DNA of 64,000 nt from Anaerolineales bacterium (GTDB taxonomy: Bacteria > Chloroflexota > Anaerolineae > Anaerolineales > UBA4823). Below the pieces are notes generated by a model. That model was not told the origin of the DNA. It did no database searches and saw only the letters and a program-made list of their open reading frames with translations. Positions 59,251-64,000 of this stretch are shown here, piece after piece (the stretch's first letter is position 1; each line of letters opens with the position of its first letter). The stretch is from NCBI GenBank assembly GCA_020060465.1, contig JAGVAD010000001.1:19871-83870 (forward strand), written 5' to 3'. The position numbers and the translations under genes are program-made.

Positions 59251-61820
59251 GGGTCAATCTCCTGGTAGATGGATGCTGATGGTCGCCACACACGCTCATA
59301 CCATTGCTGGTCTTCCAACAACCATCCTTCAATGGTTTCCGCGCCGTCGGTGAGCAGACGAACGTACCACCAGGTCGAACCACCCTGGCGGGTTGGGCCG
59401 GCGAGGATTTGAAAAATATCTCCTGGGTACAGGCGGCGCGCCGCTTTGGATGATCGCCCTGGCTCGACGCGCAGATTCAACTGGCCGGCGGCCGGCGTCA
59501 GGCGGTAGACATCTCCGATGCGGAAAGCCAGCACATCCACGGCGTTGCCCTCCGCCAGGTAGAGCGCCGCAGCCCATTCGGGCGGCGTTGCCTGGTTGTT
59601 CGCCAACATCTTGCGCCATTCATTGTCGCCCAGCGGTTGGTTCAGCGTGTTGACAAATTCGTAGAACGAAAACACGCCTCCCTGCGCCACGAGCAGTTCT
59701 CCGCCGACCGGCGTCAATACATAGATGCGATCTACGCCGCCCAGCGCGACTTGCAAATCTTTGCCGTTCGCATCTTTTAAAGTAATCATGGTGGCGACGG
59801 GCGGCATTTGTAACGGATTGCCCGTCGAGGCGCGCTGACTGGCGGCCAGCCTCTCTTCCGCCGGCCCGAGGGGCGCCAGAATCAGTGCCCAGTCGTCGGC
59901 GTCCAGAGCTGCGCCGGATAGTTCCTTCGCCGCCAGATCGCCCAGGCGCTGGATCCGGTCGCCCAAATCCAGCAAATCCAGCGTTAATTGCTTCAATCCC
60001 GTTGGGTTGGGCGTAGTGGAGAAGACGCCGGTCAGCCCACGTTGATCCAGTCCCTCGGCAAAGGCAGTCGCCAGCCGCGCCAGGCGGTAAAAGACCTCTG
60101 GGTTTGGTTCAACATAGGCGGGCGGCGCGCCAGATACGAGCTGCGGTTCCGGCGCCGACGTCTCCTGCGCCGGAAGGGTTTCAACGGTCTCGCGGCGCAG
60201 GCTGACCCAGCCGCCTAATGCGCTGTTCAGGTCTTTGACTGCCCAGGAAGAGGAGCGCATCATTGCTGGGTAGCGTTCATCTTTTTCGGCGACCTGCGCC
60301 CGAAAACTGTAGAGCCAGGAGTTGCCCGTGGAGCCAAACCAATCCTCCGCTCTTTGGCTGGCGAGCAGCCCGCTCAGATGAGCCACTCTCTCTGGGTAGC
60401 TTGGGTCGCTGGCGCCGAACGCCTTTTGACGGATGTCCAGAGCCGCTGGGGATCCGAGGGCTGCCATCAGATCCAGGCTGCTCGGCGGGGGATTTTCACC
60501 TTCCGCAGATGATTTTGCTTTCTCTTGTTGCAGCGACTGTAAAATAAAATGATCCAGGCGAAACCCCTGCCCCATAAATCGCCAGTCGTTCAGCGGCTGG
60601 GCGGCTGCCAGGGGGCTGGTGGAAGAACCGCCGAGTTGAGCGGCGGGCATTTCGCGCACAAAGCGTAAAAACTGATCCCACTTGCCCGCATCCGCCAGCC
60701 CGACCACGGTCACGCCGCGCCCATAGATCTGATCCATCAGCGCCGCGTATTCAGCAGGTCCATACCCTGGCCCGGCGCCTCGCAGGAAAGCCAGGGTTTC
60801 GCGCACAATCGCCCATTCCTGCGCCGCCGCGCTGGATCCAGAAGGGAACGCCTCATCCATCGGAGCGCGGCGCAGCGCCAACGTCAGGATCAAGGGGACG
60901 CGCCCTGGCGCGCCTCGAGCGTCTATGGGGAAAGCAGCCCGTTCAAACCAGGTCATGCCGCGATAATAGGCTTGTAAGTTGGGGTCGTCCTGGTAGCGCC
61001 CGCCAGGCTGGTAGGCGCGGAAATCGTCTCGATAGCCCGGAATCAACACCGACTCCTGTAAGCCGCCCGCTTCTGAAATCTGGGCGACCTGGGCGTTTAC
61101 CGCGCTTTCAAGGATTGGATTGATCGCCGCTTGCGGGTCGAGCAGGCGCAACCCCACCCCTAAGTACGCAGCCGCCAGGTGGATCTCCTGTTCCAGTTCG
61201 CCGCCTTGCGCCAAAGGAAGATAACCCAGGGTCTCGTTCATCATCGCGCGAACGACGGCGGTCATGCGGCGGTGCAGCTCCTCTTTTTCGAGGGCGGCGA
61301 GCAGCTCGTCCAGGGTCAAATCCAGGGCGTGATAGACCGCATCGGTGGTCAAAAAGTAGGGCTGACCGAAGCGCAGCGCCACCCGCTCACGCACCGCGCT
61401 GAATTGAGCTTCCTGCGAATGCAGGATGACAAAGCCGTTCTGCGCCAGTTGCGCTTGCTGCCGCAGCGTCAAGCCAGCCAGCACTTGCCGGTTGGCGATC
61501 TGTTCCACGGAGGCTGGCAAAGCGACCTCTGCGGATTGCGCTGGTCGGCCTGGCTGCCATTCCACGGATTGTATTTCTGCGAAGGGGCGACCAGCCTGGT
61601 ATGGAAAGGGCGGTAGGTCGCTGGGTGGGCGCGTTTCGGCGGTTGGCAAAGAGGCCGCACGCGCGGCGGCAGTCACGGCGATCGTCGTCTCAGGGGAAGC
61701 CAGGGCGGGCGTGGTGGGGCTGCTGCGCGGGGTTGTCTTCAATGCTGGCGGGGTCGGGATGACCTGACAGGCCAGGATCAGCAGCAGCGCGGTAACCAGA
61801 ATTGCTTTCGTTTTATTCAT
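59244..61820 (-). CDS. DUF3160-type lipoprotein with C-terminal SH3-like domain
   Basis: Lipobox LLLILACQ; FLTTDAVYHALDLTLDELLAALEKEELHRRM; LNLRVEPGRSSKAARRLYPGDIFQILAG. Confidence 0.85.
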   Translation of the reverse strand: MNKTKAILVTALLLILACQVIPTPPALKTTPRSSPTTPALASPETTIAVTAAARAASLPTAETRPPSDLPPFPYQAGRPFAEIQSVEWQPGRPAQSAEVALPASVEQIANRQVLAGLTLRQQAQLAQNGFVILHSQEAQFSAVRERVALRFGQPYFLTTDAVYHALDLTLDELLAALEKEELHRRMTAVVRAMMNETLGYLPLAQGGELEQEIHLAAAYLGVGLRLLDPQAAINPILESAVNAQVAQISEAGGLQESVLIPGYRDDFRAYQPGGRYQDDPNLQAYYRGMTWFERAAFPIDARGAPGRVPLILTLALRRAPMDEAFPSGSSAAAQEWAIVRETLAFLRGAGPGYGPAEYAALMDQIYGRGVTVVGLADAGKWDQFLRFVREMPAAQLGGSSTSPLAAAQPLNDWRFMGQGFRLDHFILQSLQQEKAKSSAEGENPPPSSLDLMAALGSPAALDIRQKAFGASDPSYPERVAHLSGLLASQRAEDWFGSTGNSWLYSFRAQVAEKDERYPAMMRSSSWAVKDLNSALGGWVSLRRETVETLPAQETSAPEPQLVSGAPPAYVEPNPEVFYRLARLATAFAEGLDQRGLTGVFSTTPNPTGLKQLTLDLLDLGDRIQRLGDLAAKELSGAALDADDWALILAPLGPAEERLAASQRASTGNPLQMPPVATMITLKDANGKDLQVALGGVDRIYVLTPVGGELLVAQGGVFSFYEFVNTLNQPLGDNEWRKMLANNQATPPEWAAALYLAEGNAVDVLAFRIGDVYRLTPAAGQLNLRVEPGRSSKAARRLYPGDIFQILAGPTRQGGSTWWYVRLLTDGAETIEGWLLEDQQWYERVWRPSASIYQEIDPC

Positions 61821-61910
61821 CCTGATACGATCTTCCCGCGCCGATCATTCCAGATGGGTGGAGGTGGTCAAAAGGCGATTCATCTACAGACGAAATTCTA
61901 CCATGTCCAC

Positions 61911-61944
61911 CGCGAGCTTGCCGCGTAGGGACGGCGAAGCAATC
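61911..61944 (+). repeat. Possible half-copy related to the 48813 REP-like element
   Basis: GCGAGC-N-GCC...GGCGAAGCAATC shared with 48820-48847. Confidence 0.4.
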
Positions 61945-61997
61945 TTCGATTGTCTCCCTCTTGAGCGTTGGCATTGCCCCGAAGGATGAAAATATCG

Positions 61998-63030
61998 CCA
62001 CCGAGTTCACAGAGTTCACAGAGAGATTATTTTCCTCTCAGACGCAGCATCGGCGAAGATTTCCTTCCATTCTCTCTGGCTCTCTGTGGCTCAAAACCGA
62101 GTTCACCGAGAGACGATTTTCCTCTCAGACGCAGCATCGGCGAAGATTTCCTTCCGTTCTCTCTGGCTCTCTGTGGCTCAAAACCGAGTTCACCGAGAGA
62201 CGATTTTCCTCTCAGACGCAGCACAGGCGAAGATTTCTTTCCACTCTCTCTGGCTCTCTGTGGCTCAAAACCGAGTTCACAGAGGTCACCGAGAGACTGT
62301 TTTCCCTCTCAGACGCAGCATCGGCGAAGATTTCTTTCCATTCTCTCTGGCTCTCTGTGGCTCAAAACCGAGTTCACCGAGAGACGATTTCCTCTCAGAC
62401 GCAGCATCGGCGAAGATTCCCTTCCGTTCTCTCTGTGCTCTCTGTGGCTCAAAACCGAGTTCACAGAGATCACCGAGAGACGATTTTCCTCTCAGATGAA
62501 GCATAGGCGAAGATTTCCTTCCATTCTCTCTGGCTCTCTGTGGCTCAAAACCGAGTTCACCGAGAGACGATTTTCCTCTCAGACGCAGCACACGCAGGGA
62601 TTTCCTTCCATTCTCTCTGGCTCTCTGCGGCTCAAAACCGAGTTCACAGAGGTCACCGAGAGACTGTTTTCCCTCTCAGACGCAGCACACGCAGGGATTT
62701 CCTTCCATTCTCTCTGGCTCTCTGTGCTCTCTGTGGCTCAAAACCGAGTTCACAGAGGTCACCGAGAGACGATTTTCCTCTCAGACGCAGCATCGGCGAA
62801 GATTTCTTTCCATTCTCTCTGTGCTCTCTGTGGCTCAAAACCGAGTTCACCGAGAGACGATTTCCTCTCAGACGCAGCAAACGCGAAGATTTCCTTCCGT
62901 TCTCTCTGGCTCTCTGCGGCTCAAAACCGAGTTCACAGAGTTCACCGAGAGACGATTTCCTCTCAGACGCAGCATAGGCGAAGATTTCTTTCCATTCTCT
63001 CTGGCTCTCTGTGCTCTCTGTGGCTCAAAT
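61998..63030 (+). repeat. Tandem repeat array, 11 units of 86-105 bp
   Basis: CTCAGACGCAGCATCGGCGAAGATTTCCTTCCNTTCTCTCTGGCTCTCTGTGGCTCAAAACCGAGTTCACCGAGAGACGATTTTC repeated; anchors GACGCAGC at 62041, 62128, 62215, 62312, 62398, 62495(var), 62582, 62679, 62784, 62871, 62966. Confidence 0.97.
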
Positions 63031-63233
63031 ATCAATCCCATTGGTCATCAACACTACGCAGGGAGAGGATCCGACCTTCCGGCAGCCAGAAAACGACTTT
63101 GGCAGGGGATTGCTTCAGTCGCTGCGCTTCTTCGTAAGGATATTTTTCCATCTAACGACCACCTTGACGCCCTTCCCCTGCCGCCTTAAAATGGGGTGAG
63201 AAATCCACGCCGCTCGTTTGGGGAACATTCGCC

Positions 63234-64000
63234 ATGCCACTGACTACTGGGACCGTCCTGAATAACCGCTATCGCATCGTCAGGCTGCTGGGACAAGGGG
63301 GTTTTGGCGCCGTCTATCGCGTTTGGGATTTGAACATGGAATGCCCGCGCGCCCTGAAGGAGAACCTGGAAACCTCCCCGGAAGCGCAACGTCAGTTCAA
63401 GCGCGAAGCGCAGCTCCTGGATAAGCTCATTCATCCGCATCTGCCGCGCGTGATTGACCATTTCATCCTTCCTGGTCAGGGGCAGTATCTGGTGATGGAC
63501 TTCGTGGAAGGCGAGGATTTGCAGCAGCGGCTGGAGCGCGCCGGCGCGCCGCTGACGGAGAGCGAAGTTCTGCCCTGGATCGAGCAGGTATGCGACGCCC
63601 TGAGCTACCTGCACCGCCAGAACCCGCCGGTGATCCATCGCGATATCAAGCCCGCCAATATCCGCATCACGCCCGAAGGCAAGGCGCTGCTGGTGGATTT
63701 TGGCATCGCCAAGCTTTATGACCCCCACGCCCCCACCACGCTGGGGGCGCGGGCAGCCACGCCGGGATACTCGCCGCTGGAACAATACGGGCGCGGCGCG
63801 CACACGGATGCGCGCAGTGATGTGTACGCCCTGGGGGCGACGCTCTACACCCTGCTCACCGGTCAGGTTCCGCCGGAAGCGCCAGAGCGGGTTTTGGGAG
63901 AGGCGCTGACCCCGCCGCGCCGGTTGAACCCGGCGCTCTCGCCGCGCCTCGAGCAGGTCATCCTGAAGGCATTGGCGATGCAGCCGAGATCGGAAGAGCA
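63234..64000 (+). CDS. Serine/threonine protein kinase, active-site intact (3' truncated by window edge)
   Basis: MPLTTGTVLNNRYRIVRLLGQGGFGAVYRVWDLNMECPRALKE, VIHRDIKPANI, LVDFGIAKL. No stop before the window end, so it is missing from the ORF track. Confidence 0.95.
   Translation, partial: MPLTTGTVLNNRYRIVRLLGQGGFGAVYRVWDLNMECPRALKENLETSPEAQRQFKREAQLLDKLIHPHLPRVIDHFILPGQGQYLVMDFVEGEDLQQRLERAGAPLTESEVLPWIEQVCDALSYLHRQNPPVIHRDIKPANIRITPEGKALLVDFGIAKLYDPHAPTTLGARAATPGYSPLEQYGRGAHTDARSDVYALGATLYTLLTGQVPPEAPERVLGEALTPPRRLNPALSPRLEQVILKALAMQPRSEE

Noticed and set aside
61998-63030. CRISPR array
   Set aside because: Units are homologous across their full length and vary in length by submotif duplication. 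There are no unique spacers between short constant repeats and no cas genes.
61968-63137. 389-aa ORF and other ORFs through the tandem array
   Set aside because: Several frames on both strands are open simply because the repeat unit has few stops. Unit lengths vary and shift frame, and there is no RBS or recognisable domain.

Overview
This 64 kb window reads as ordinary bacterial chromosome. The gene style suggests Chloroflexota/Anaerolineae, but that is inference only. It is dense in housekeeping and envelope genes: metY(partial)-metA, a radical SAM protein, homocysteine methyltransferase, glycerate kinase, SRAP, LCP, rpoC, glycosyltransferases, MFS, purB/purA, a DsbA-cyclophilin fusion, PrsW, DedA, AcpS, an M16 pair, MutY, a beta-helix protein, pirin, ClpC, SIMPL, DUF92, MoaA, YbaK, CorA, DUF3160 and two Ser/Thr kinase-like genes. 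I saw no rRNA, tRNA, phage, transposase or CRISPR.

The most unusual signals are non-coding: (1) a dispersed hairpin-rich intergenic element with two full copies (26388-26520 and 39048-39180). They align without gaps over 133 bp with 22 differences, every one a transition, and each can fold into four consecutive hairpins. A truncated inverted third copy lies at 6267-6306, and all three sit between divergently transcribed genes. (2) An 11-unit tandem array of 86-105 bp units at about 61998-63030. (3) A long rpoC leader with a sigma70-type promoter and an apparent intrinsic terminator overlapping an alternative hairpin. (4) A promoter-overlapping palindrome upstream of moaA.

Among proteins, the notable ones are a Ser/Thr pseudokinase with degenerate Lys, HRD and DFG motifs, a GT4-like protein lacking the EX7E glutamates, a CcmC-like protein lacking the WWD motif, an uncharacterised HExxH lipoprotein-like/secreted protein, and a DsbA-cyclophilin fusion in an apparent envelope-proteostasis operon. 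All similarity calls are by eye; no searches were run.
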